Shown: positions 16,792-24,242 of the stretch, one piece after another
Layout: every line of letters starts with the position of its first letter
Position numbering within the stretch: the stretch's first letter is position 1
Assembly (NCBI GenBank): GCA_030431715.1
Contig: JAUIIO010000021.1
Span: 1-64,000 of the forward strand
Length of the DNA stretch: 64,000 nt
Source: a bacterium
GTDB taxonomy: Bacteria; Bdellovibrionota_C; UBA2361; RFPC01
Direction: 5' to 3'
Notes under the pieces: generated by a model
The model's input: only the letters and a program-made list of their open reading frames with translations
The model's database searches: none
Told to the model about the DNA's origin: nothing
Made by a program: the position numbers and the translations under genes

Positions 16792-17535
16792 ATGTTACGT
16801 GTTGAAGAGATCTCATTTTCGATAGGCCACTTTCATATTCTCCAAGAACTCTCATTTGAGCTTATTGCTGGTGAGACGGCCGGTATTATTGGCCCTAATG
16901 GAAGTGGAAAAACAACGCTCTTTAATACGCTGAGTGGATTCCACTATCCACAAAAAGGAAAGATCTTCTTTCAGGATCAAGATATAACCCGATTGCGCCC
17001 TTACCGCCGTTCACGCGCTGGTATTGGAAGAGTGTTTCAGAACTCCGGTGTTTTCCGTGAAATGACGGTCTTAGAAAATATCGTGACTGCGCTTGAGGGA
17101 AAGACCTCGCTCTGGAAATCGCTTCTGTATTCGCCCAAACGTTTGAGAGCATTACGCGAAGAATCGATGTCATACCTTGAGCAGATTAGTCTGGCAGATA
17201 AAGCCAAAGCCAAAGCCTCTAGTCTCTCTGGAGGGCAGCAGCGGCTTCTTGAGATTATTCGAACCGTTGCCTTCGGAGCTGAGCTCTTCTTGCTCGATGA
17301 GCCCACAGCTGGTGTTTCTCCGCGTATGAAGGATGACGTCATAAATCTCATTAAAAAGCTTCAAGAAGATGGCAAAACGGTGCTTATTATTGAGCACGAT
17401 ATTAACTTTATCAAAGAGTTCTGCGAGCGAATTATTGTCCTCGATCAGGGCACTGTTATTCTAGACGACACGCCTGAAAAAGTCGCAGGAAGTGAAAAAC
17501 TCCACGAGATCTACTTCGGCTCAACTGCTGCTTGA
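16792..17535 (+). CDS. livG: Branched-chain amino acid-type ABC transporter ATPase LivG
   Basis: An ABC ATPase with Walker A GPNGSGKTT, a Q-loop followed by GIGRVFQNSGVFREMTVLENI, signature LSGGQQRLLEI, Walker B AELFLLDEPTAGV and switch His in IIEHDINFI. I choose ATG 16792 (MLRVEEISFS); a GTG at 16780 would overlap livM but adds MCRS, which the family does not have. AAGGAG at 16775-16780 is the likely ribosome site. The usual second ATPase (LivF) and periplasmic LivK/LivJ do not follow, so the system is incomplete here. Ten bases after the stop the inverted repeat of the pepE cassette begins. Confidence 0.92.
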   Translation: MLRVEEISFSIGHFHILQELSFELIAGETAGIIGPNGSGKTTLFNTLSGFHYPQKGKIFFQDQDITRLRPYRRSRAGIGRVFQNSGVFREMTVLENIVTALEGKTSLWKSLLYSPKRLRALREESMSYLEQISLADKAKAKASSLSGGQQRLLEIIRTVAFGAELFLLDEPTAGVSPRMKDDVINLIKKLQEDGKTVLIIEHDINFIKEFCERIIVLDQGTVILDDTPEKVAGSEKLHEIYFGSTAA

Positions 17536-17545
17536 TTTCTCTTTT

Positions 17546-17587
17546 TAAGTATTAACCGCAAAGGACGCAAAGAGCGCAAAGAAGGAT
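17546..17587 (+). repeat. Left inverted repeat of pepE cassette
   Basis: A 42-bp sequence built on the iterated unit (A/G)CGCAAAG, including ACGCAAAGAGCGCAAAG. It matches the reverse complement of 18363-18406 with only a small indel and a few substitutions. Both copies point inward and enclose pepE with its terminator. Iterated CGCAAAG or CGCAGAG sequences of this type are, in my recollection, dispersed in many environmental bacterial genomes near small transferable genes; the mechanism is not known to me. Confidence 0.8.
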
Positions 17588-17641
17588 TGCTCAGTGTTCT
17601 TCTTTTCAACGATTAATGTGCTTGTTCTATTTCTGCCTTAT

Positions 17642-17671
17642 AAAAAAACAGTATGACATTAGGCCATACTG
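17642..17671 (-). terminator. Rho-independent terminator of pepE
   Basis: Read on the minus strand, CAGTATG...CATACTG forms a 7-bp stem (17665-17671 with 17649-17655) followed directly by seven T (complement of A at 17642-17648). It begins ten bases past the pepE stop. It lies inside the inverted repeats, so the cassette carries its own termination signal. Confidence 0.8.
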
Positions 17672-17680
17672 CTAAAGAAC

Positions 17681-18295
17681 TTAGAGAAATCGGATGGAAC
17701 CGTCAGGAGAGACTTTAACCAAGTCGGAATCTTTAATCGGGATAAAGGTCTGGCCTGATTCGTAAATCCAACTCAGCATATTAGGGTAATTTTCAGAATA
17801 GTAGTGAGTATCAAAATGAACAAGCGGAAGAAAGTTCACAAGGGCAAGGCCTGACATGGAGTGCAGATCGGGTGCTTTTGATGGATCGTCCATATATTTG
17901 ACGGCTTCAATAGAGGGACCAAGGACAACGGCTCCCGCGCTTTCGCCTACTATTGTTTTCCCGGAAGTAAACCAGTCTTTTAACGTTTTATTAAAACCGG
18001 TTTTATAAATTTCTTGTAGTAAGTAAAATGTGTTTCCTCCTGTGATATAGATAACATCTGCCTTTGCCACAGCATCTTCTAATGAACTTTTGTCTAAGTC
18101 TGAGATGCAAATCTGTTTAGAAGGATACCCTTTGGTCGTGATTTGTTGGTGGACTTCAGGCCATATTGGTTCATCATAGAGTGATAGTGCTGTAGTAATA
18201 TATAAATTTTCAGGATTGTTCTTACTTTCGGTATCCAGCAGTACATCTAACTTATCCAAAACATTTAGAAACGAACCCAATAAATAAATGTTCAT
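17681..18295 (-). CDS. pepE: Peptidase E-like, family S51 (Type 1 glutamine amidotransferase-like)
   Basis: A 204-residue cytoplasmic protein of the aspartyl-dipeptidase family, which cleaves N-terminal Asp-X dipeptides. VIYITGGNTFYLLQEI precedes the nucleophile elbow IVGESAGAVVLG, with catalytic Ser at residue 119. LVHFDTHYYSEN supplies the candidate His. Its length fits the shorter S51 branch (YgaJ-like) rather than the 229-residue enterobacterial PepE, so the specific substrate is uncertain. It looks AT-richer than its neighbours and is enclosed with its terminator by inward-facing repeats at 17546-17587 and 18363-18406, which suggests acquisition as a unit. Confidence 0.85.
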   Translation of the reverse strand: MNIYLLGSFLNVLDKLDVLLDTESKNNPENLYITTALSLYDEPIWPEVHQQITTKGYPSKQICISDLDKSSLEDAVAKADVIYITGGNTFYLLQEIYKTGFNKTLKDWFTSGKTIVGESAGAVVLGPSIEAVKYMDDPSKAPDLHSMSGLALVNFLPLVHFDTHYYSENYPNMLSWIYESGQTFIPIKDSDLVKVSPDGSIRFL

Positions 18296-18362
18296 AATAG
18301 TTTACATAACATATTGTTAAGATCGGGAGCTCCTATGCGTTTGCCCAAGAGCTGCTTTATTC

Positions 18363-18406
18363 ATCCTTCTTTGCGCTCTTTGCGTCATTCGCGGTTAATA
18401 CTCTTA
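18363..18406 (-). repeat. Right inverted repeat of pepE cassette
   Basis: The 44-bp partner of 17546-17587 in opposite orientation. It overlaps the 3' end of the acyltransferase gene: on the minus strand it encodes that protein's last residues KSINRE and provides its TGA stop. The insertion or spread of this repeat therefore redefined the C-terminus of the neighbouring protein. Confidence 0.8.
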
Positions 18407-19704
18407 TCAGAAGCCTCTCGGAGAAATATTCCGCAAAGCGCCATCCCAACGATCAGTAGTCCCAGTGCCGTTGCATCTACCGTCCAGCGGCTGGCATTGC
18501 CAAATCCGTTCTTTGCTAAATAGCCAATCGCCCCGCAACTAAGCAAGCAACCGTGAATCTGTAAGATGAGTGGAGCGTGACGTTTGACCTTTGATGCTCT
18601 CTCAAAGCGAGAGAAGAGCGCGATAAAGGGAATGGTAGCGAGTACATAAACGCTAAGCCAGAAGGGGCGCAAGAACCACCAGAGTCCGGTGCCCGGGACG
18701 TATTCATAGACTTCCGGGTACGTAAGAAAGAAGGAGCCGATAACAACCATCATAGCAGTGCTGTGCCATAAAAAGATGGTCATGATCATACTATTAATGA
18801 TAATCACTATCGCCCAGACGCTGCGATTTGCTAGCCAATTCTTTGCAAGTGGGGCGAGGCTCATACATACGCCAATCTGAAAAAGGCCCAGCAATAAGAG
18901 TGGCAACTTAGGAGGTAGGGTGTTGCTGACCTCCTCTCCCGGCACACCAACCAGAGCCAGCGGATAAGGCCCGAATGATACACAGAGATAGAGTAGCACA
19001 ATGCTACCGACAGCAAGCATAGCCATAGTGCTGACCTTATCAAGATAGCCTTCACGCCAAGCGAATCCAAGCTGGTGAACACTTAACCAGATAGTAAGGT
19101 AATTAAGCCATGCAATAGTTTTCCAATCATAAACAAAAAAACCGAGATCAAGAACAACTGCCATGAAGAGCAGTGGAGCTATGCTTAGAAGCTTATACCT
19201 CTGCCATGTGCCGTACATAATCGGCATAAAAAGGGCGACCATGATATAGACAGCCAGAAACCACGTAGGAACTATTGCTATGCGAGATGCAACTTGAATA
19301 TAGCTCTGCGGCAAACCAGCATAGAGCCCTAAAATTGAGAAAAAAGCCCAGATTAATACAAGGGGGAGTACGGGGATGAGGAGTCTTTTAAGTCGTGCTG
19401 AAAGCCATAAGGAAAAAACTTCGCCTCGTCTCTGTGCCGCTTCCCAAGCAGTGAAGTTTGAGTAGCCCCCAACAAAGAAGAAAATTGGCATGACCTGAAA
19501 AAGCCAAGTAAGCCAGTGAGTCCATGGGGAGAGATCGAGTACATGGGGAAGAGTGATCGTACGCTCGCTATAGTAAGGAGCCGCGATAACCCAGTGTCCA
19601 ATAACGACGGCGAGAATGGAGAGTGCTCGCAGGAGATCCACATATCTGTTTCTTGAATCAGGTGTCTGGTCGGCGAGGTGGAGGGCTTTTTTCCAGATCT
19701 TCAT
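18385..19704 (-). CDS. Acyltransferase family 3 membrane protein (OafA-like)
   Basis: A 439-residue integral membrane protein with ten or more hydrophobic segments. The N-terminus RYVDLLRALSILAVVIGHWV carries the Arg...His motif used by acyltransferase 3 proteins (Pfam PF01757). PIFFFVGGYSNFTAWEAAQRR is another family block. Such proteins O-acetylate surface polysaccharides, peptidoglycan or small molecules using acyl-CoA. The last six residues come from the repeat at 18363-18406. The TIGR03032-like gene lies eight bases upstream on the same strand, so the two are likely co-transcribed. Confidence 0.87.
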   Translation of the reverse strand: MKIWKKALHLADQTPDSRNRYVDLLRALSILAVVIGHWVIAAPYYSERTITLPHVLDLSPWTHWLTWLFQVMPIFFFVGGYSNFTAWEAAQRRGEVFSLWLSARLKRLLIPVLPLVLIWAFFSILGLYAGLPQSYIQVASRIAIVPTWFLAVYIMVALFMPIMYGTWQRYKLLSIAPLLFMAVVLDLGFFVYDWKTIAWLNYLTIWLSVHQLGFAWREGYLDKVSTMAMLAVGSIVLLYLCVSFGPYPLALVGVPGEEVSNTLPPKLPLLLLGLFQIGVCMSLAPLAKNWLANRSVWAIVIIINSMIMTIFLWHSTAMMVVIGSFFLTYPEVYEYVPGTGLWWFLRPFWLSVYVLATIPFIALFSRFERASKVKRHAPLILQIHGCLLSCGAIGYLAKNGFGNASRWTVDATALGLLIVGMALCGIFLREASDKSINRE

Positions 19705-19712
19705 GGTCTAGC

Positions 19713-20780
19713 TCAAGGGGCTTTCTTGTAGATATCAGGATCGATAACAAAGAGCCCCTGTATAGTGTCCTCTTCAAATCCTATAATATGTGGATTGGTA
19801 CTTCCACGTATTATTTTAATATCGAAAAGCTCCTCTACGCCGCGGGTAAATTCAAAAAAACCCACTTGATTCCCGGTGGTGATATCAAGAATACAGACCG
19901 CACATTTAAGCTCATCGGTCTCCTTCTCTATCGGGAGATCGTTAAACGTTTTACGGTCATTTCGTATCTTACAAAGTCCGACAAATGCATATCGATCGCA
20001 GAAATCAAGGCCACGCAAGAATCCAGGAAATTTTGCAACTGTAGTACGCTTCCCATCCTTCTCATCTACGACCTCTAGCGCACCAGTTCCAGAGTTAAGT
20101 ATCCAGAGTTTGCCAGCATAGAGAACTGGAGAGTGTGGCATAGAGAGACCTTCTGTAACGACCTCACCAGAAGGAATATCGATAATTATTCCTCCAGAAG
20201 CTTTGTTCTCGCGCCATCCCTCTTTGGTGTCGGTCATACCAAGCGCGGAAGCATACTTTGGTCCATTCTCATCAATACAGACACCGTTTAGATGACAGCG
20301 ATCCTCAGGTGCTATGGCGGAGATAAACGGAGGGCGCCATCCCGGTATAAAGCTCCACTTGTTAGAAAGAGTTGAAAGACATGAAAAGCGAGTATTAACG
20401 ATCAGCAGCTCATCGTTATGCCAAGCAAGCTGATGGCTTGCGATATCACCTGTGACAAAGGAGCGCCTTGGGGTAAAGCAGATATCGTAGGGGAGAACAG
20501 AGCCATCCTCTCCGCGAATCTCCCCGGCATTCTCAAAGAACCAGATCTGTGATTTTGAGGCGAGAGCGAGCGTGGTTCCGTTAAGTGCTACTCCTGTTGG
20601 ACGCTCAAAGATACGCATAAGAGAGTTAAGCTTCCCGTCAGCTGCAGGAGCTACTGTCATGATACGCTGTGCCTGATAGGTTGTTATCAAGAGAGATGAT
20701 TTCAGACCCGCAAGAAGCTGTGATACGGATTCTGTAAAGGCATATTGTACTGCCGCTGTTCTAGGTTCTGTTTCAGTCAT
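19713..20780 (-). CDS. TIGR03032/DUF4915 family protein
   Basis: A 355-residue soluble protein. SLLITTYQAQRIMTVAPA, then FERPTGVALNGTTLALASKSQIWFFEN, and DICFTPRRSFVTGDIASHQLAW are hallmarks of the TIGR03032 family. Alternating strands with repeated NG/DG turns suggest a beta-propeller. Function is not established for the family. It is co-directional with and eight bases from the acyltransferase gene. The divergent redoxin gene starts 70 bases away, so this gap should hold both promoters; a TTGAAA/TATCTT pair with 17-bp spacing occurs there but abuts the redoxin ATG, so I do not call it. Confidence 0.85.
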   Translation of the reverse strand: MTETEPRTAAVQYAFTESVSQLLAGLKSSLLITTYQAQRIMTVAPAADGKLNSLMRIFERPTGVALNGTTLALASKSQIWFFENAGEIRGEDGSVLPYDICFTPRRSFVTGDIASHQLAWHNDELLIVNTRFSCLSTLSNKWSFIPGWRPPFISAIAPEDRCHLNGVCIDENGPKYASALGMTDTKEGWRENKASGGIIIDIPSGEVVTEGLSMPHSPVLYAGKLWILNSGTGALEVVDEKDGKRTTVAKFPGFLRGLDFCDRYAFVGLCKIRNDRKTFNDLPIEKETDELKCAVCILDITTGNQVGFFEFTRGVEELFDIKIIRGSTNPHIIGFEEDTIQGLFVIDPDIYKKAP

Positions 20781-20850
20781 TACAATCTCTGCTTGTACTT
20801 TATAGGGAGGTGATTCATATTGAAAGCCACAATTGTAAAGGATATCTTAC

Positions 20851-21414
20851 ATGGCAAAAACACCCTCAAATATGCTTCCTCTAGGTACTGTTGCTCCTGA
20901 TTTTGCGCTTCCAGATGCCGTTTCTGAACAAGTTTTACACCTCTCTGATTTTAGTAGTGATAAAGGACTTCTGGTTATGTTTATCTGTAACCACTGTCCG
21001 TTTGTAAAACATGTTAACAGTGAACTCTCAGCGCTTGCTAGAGAGTACATGGCGAAAGGGCTTGATGTTGTCGCTATCAGTTCTAATGATGTAGAGAACT
21101 ACCCTGATGATTCTCCAGAAAAGATGAAAGAGACGGCCCTTAGTGAAAATTACCCTTTCCCGTATCTCTATGATGAATTGCAACAGGTTGCAAAAGCCTA
21201 CGATGCTGCGTGTACTCCTGATTACTATCTCTTTGACGGAGAGAAAAAGCTTGTTTATCGCGGCCAGCTTGATGGTGCCCGTCCTGGAAATGATACTCCG
21301 GTAACAGGGAAAGACCTGCGAGCGGCGATAGATGCTCTTTTAGCAGGTAACGCGATCTCCTCTGATCAAAAACCAAGTCTCGGTTGTAATATTAAATGGA
21401 AGAATGTTGCGTAG
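20851..21414 (+). CDS. Thioredoxin-fold redoxin (AhpC/TSA-related)
   Basis: A 187-residue thioredoxin-fold protein. The start of the fold reads VAPDFALPDAVSEQVLHLSDF. The redox centre CNHCPFVKHV is a CxxC motif typical of a widespread thioredoxin-like family with a CNHCPFV core. YDAACTPDYYLFDGEKKLVYRGQLDG supplies the cis-proline side. No signal peptide, so it is cytoplasmic; the oxidant or partner is unknown. Its last 19 bases overlap the next gene, so it is probably translationally coupled to the AddB-like protein, an unusual pairing. Confidence 0.9.
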   Translation: MAKTPSNMLPLGTVAPDFALPDAVSEQVLHLSDFSSDKGLLVMFICNHCPFVKHVNSELSALAREYMAKGLDVVAISSNDVENYPDDSPEKMKETALSENYPFPYLYDELQQVAKAYDAACTPDYYLFDGEKKLVYRGQLDGARPGNDTPVTGKDLRAAIDALLAGNAISSDQKPSLGCNIKWKNVA

Positions 21415-24242
21415 AAAGAGTTTTTCTTAGTTGGGAAAAGCCTTTTTTAGAAAGCGTTGCTGAGTATCTTTTTTCAAGGTTTACATCAGGATCAACATGT
21501 GATCTCCAGGATCTGCTGCTGGTAGCTCCAGTTTCTCGTGCCGCTCGAAGGCTTGAAGAGTTACTCGTAGAAAGAGCAGATGCAGAAGAGCTCTGGCTTA
21601 TACCGCCTGCTCAAATTATCTCTACTGGCGATCTCCCTGAACGAGTGATTCACGGAGAAAGTGGAGATCTCGCCGGTCGCATGGAGAGAACCGGCGCATG
21701 GAGCAGCGTTCTTACAGTCCTTAGCCCCGAGCAGCAGTCAACGCTCTTTGGCTCAGACTCGCGGACATTTCAAGAGAGTGACCTCTACCGGATTGCAGAA
21801 CAGCTTGATGATATCGCTGCTGAACTTGGAGGCGCAAATCTTAGCTTTGGTGATGTCGCGGCATTTTTTGAATCTGGAAAGACAGCTTTTTTTGATAAAC
21901 GCTGGGCATCTCTTGCTGAGCTTTACGCTGCCTATGAACGTACCCTTGATGAGCATCATCTTACTGATCGGAACCGAAGAAGAAGAGAAGTCCTTTTAGA
22001 AAGGGGCGAACTCTCTCAGGATATGAAGTTCAGCAAAGAGATCATTTTGTTAGGAACAGTAGATCTTTTGCCGATACATAAAGAGCTCCTTAAGAGATAC
22101 CCCCTCAAAGTTACGTCTCTTATTTTTGCACCTGAAGATGTTAAAGAGGGATTTGATACTTATGGTGGCTTACTTTCAGAGTATTGGGTAAAAAGTGCCC
22201 AGTGCGCTATCGCAGACGATCAGATTCTACCCGCAACAAATCCCTACCATCAAGCAGCAGTCGTCGCAGCGAAAGTTTCAGAGTATGGAGGATCACTTGC
22301 TGCAGATCAGATATCAGTTGGGGTAACAGCAGATCAGTACATTCCTTATCTTGAGCAACAACTGGTTGTGCATGATGTTCCGTGCCGGGTTGCAGGAGGA
22401 ACGCCTTTTCTGTTTACCCCGGTTCTTAGACTTCTTGAGGGGATATCAAGACTTCTAGAATCAGGAAGCTTTTTGGAGTTTTCTGCGCTCGTTCGTCATC
22501 CTGATATGTTAAAGTATGTATCGAAGAAACTCTCTGTGCCGAATGAACACTACGTAACTTCAAGAAAGATGTTACGGGAGCTCGATGCTTTTCAGGAACA
22601 GCACCTGCAATCTTCTATCTTTCAGTCTTTTCCAGAAGATGAAAAGCTCACCCTCCCTGAGAAAATGCGCTCCTGTGTGCATGACCTTCTTAAAGGGCTA
22701 CTACAAGGGCCAGATAAGATCTCAGAGCTCAGGCAACCAGTGCTTGATATTATAAAGAAGATTTACGGTGAGAAACGAGAGTTTAAAGAGAATAGCCCGA
22801 GTGATGCTGCATGTATTGAAGTTTTTCGTGGTATCGCTGATGTCAGCGAAGAAGCAGCGGAGATGGAGTTGTTTTCAGATCAACGTATTTCACCGTCACA
22901 ATTTTTACGGATACTTCTACGTGAGCTCAGTAGACGTTCAACAACTCCTCAGCCGACAGGCGCAGCCGTAGAGATTCTCGGCTGGTTAGAGCTTGCATTT
23001 GATGATGCCCCGGCGCTTGTCATTGCTGGCATGAATGAAGGTCAGGTTCCAGAGTCATTAAATGAAGATCTCTTCTTGCCGGATTCTTTGCGTACTCACC
23101 TTGGCCTCACTGACAACAGCAGACGGTTTGCCAGAGATATCTATTCTCTAAAGACAATGCTTAACAGTAAAGAGAAGCTTACTCTCTGTTTTAGCCGCCA
23201 CGCTGGTAACGGAGATCCGCAGCAACCAAGCAGACTGCTTTATCTTGAAAGTGATGAAGATAAGCTTGTAGGACGTGTGAAGAGATTTACTACTCCTCTT
23301 GTTGACTACGTGGAGGAGGAGAAGATGGCAAAAGAAGAGGTGCCGCTCTTTTTTATAGAGGAGCCTGATCTCACAGAGTACGAACCTTCACCGATCATGC
23401 GTGTTACAGAGTTTAGAGATTATCTGCACTGCCCGTATCGGTATTACCTTAAAAATATCGTTCGTACCCGACGAGCAAGTGATGAGCTCTTTGAGCTTGA
23501 TGGCGCCCGTTACGGTACCTTTATACACGCAGCGCTGTGTGATTTTGGGACTTCCCCACTATGCCATTCGACAGATTCTTCAGATATCTACTCTTTCCTT
23601 GCGGACAGAGTGGAGGAGAGAGCAAAAGAGGAGTTCGGCTCAAAACCGCTCCCTGCCGTACTTGTTCAGATTGAACAGATGAAAGTACGTTTACGAACCT
23701 TTGCCGCATTTCAAGAGAGCTGGAGAGCGCAGGGGTGGGAGATAGAACAGGTGGAATTCTCACCGGGGAAGGATAACGCCGTACCGCTTACCCACAGTGA
23801 AGGATCTACTGGAATATATGGAACGATAGACCGGATAGATCGACATAGAGATGGAAGCTTTATCATTATCGACTATAAAACTGGTGATGCTGGCAGAAGC
23901 CCTGATAAGGCTCACCGTGATAGTGAAGGCGATTGGTTAGATCTCCAGCTCCCGCTCTATGAGTATCTTCTTAAAGAAAAAGGAGTTGTAGAACAGGAGT
24001 GCCAGTTAGCGTATCTGCCGCTCGGGGCACTTGATGGCACACCTGAACTTCTCTTTGCCCACTGGAGTAGAGAAGAAAGGGAGAGTGCAATTGAGACAGC
24101 ACGAAATGTAGCCGCCGCAGTTAAGCGCGGTGAGTTCTGGCCACCATCTGAGTTTGTCTCTGCGTTTGATGATTATGCAGATATTCTCGGTGTTGGGCAG
24201 TTTGGAGCGCACTATATTCTGGAGCAAGCAGCAGGTGAGTGA
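21396..24242 (+). CDS. AddB-like PD-(D/E)XK nuclease/inactivated helicase
   Basis: A 948-residue protein paired with the AddA-like helicase. The middle has degenerate helicase-like sections (EILGWLELAFDDAPALVIAGMNEGQVPE, as in AddB). The C-terminal RecB-type nuclease includes MRVTEFRDYLHCPYRYYLKNI (residues ~670), YGTFIHAALCDF (~705) and SFIIIDYKTGD (~823), giving the His and D...DYK residues. Of the four cysteines that form the iron-sulphur cluster in Bacillus AddB, I see only one at the expected position, so the cluster is probably absent. Expected role: double-strand break end processing for RecA loading. The ATG at 21396 overlaps the redoxin gene; a later start cannot be excluded. Confidence 0.85.
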   Translation: MEECCVERVFLSWEKPFLESVAEYLFSRFTSGSTCDLQDLLLVAPVSRAARRLEELLVERADAEELWLIPPAQIISTGDLPERVIHGESGDLAGRMERTGAWSSVLTVLSPEQQSTLFGSDSRTFQESDLYRIAEQLDDIAAELGGANLSFGDVAAFFESGKTAFFDKRWASLAELYAAYERTLDEHHLTDRNRRRREVLLERGELSQDMKFSKEIILLGTVDLLPIHKELLKRYPLKVTSLIFAPEDVKEGFDTYGGLLSEYWVKSAQCAIADDQILPATNPYHQAAVVAAKVSEYGGSLAADQISVGVTADQYIPYLEQQLVVHDVPCRVAGGTPFLFTPVLRLLEGISRLLESGSFLEFSALVRHPDMLKYVSKKLSVPNEHYVTSRKMLRELDAFQEQHLQSSIFQSFPEDEKLTLPEKMRSCVHDLLKGLLQGPDKISELRQPVLDIIKKIYGEKREFKENSPSDAACIEVFRGIADVSEEAAEMELFSDQRISPSQFLRILLRELSRRSTTPQPTGAAVEILGWLELAFDDAPALVIAGMNEGQVPESLNEDLFLPDSLRTHLGLTDNSRRFARDIYSLKTMLNSKEKLTLCFSRHAGNGDPQQPSRLLYLESDEDKLVGRVKRFTTPLVDYVEEEKMAKEEVPLFFIEEPDLTEYEPSPIMRVTEFRDYLHCPYRYYLKNIVRTRRASDELFELDGARYGTFIHAALCDFGTSPLCHSTDSSDIYSFLADRVEERAKEEFGSKPLPAVLVQIEQMKVRLRTFAAFQESWRAQGWEIEQVEFSPGKDNAVPLTHSEGSTGIYGTIDRIDRHRDGSFIIIDYKTGDAGRSPDKAHRDSEGDWLDLQLPLYEYLLKEKGVVEQECQLAYLPLGALDGTPELLFAHWSREERESAIETARNVAAAVKRGEFWPPSEFVSAFDDYADILGVGQFGAHYILEQAAGE

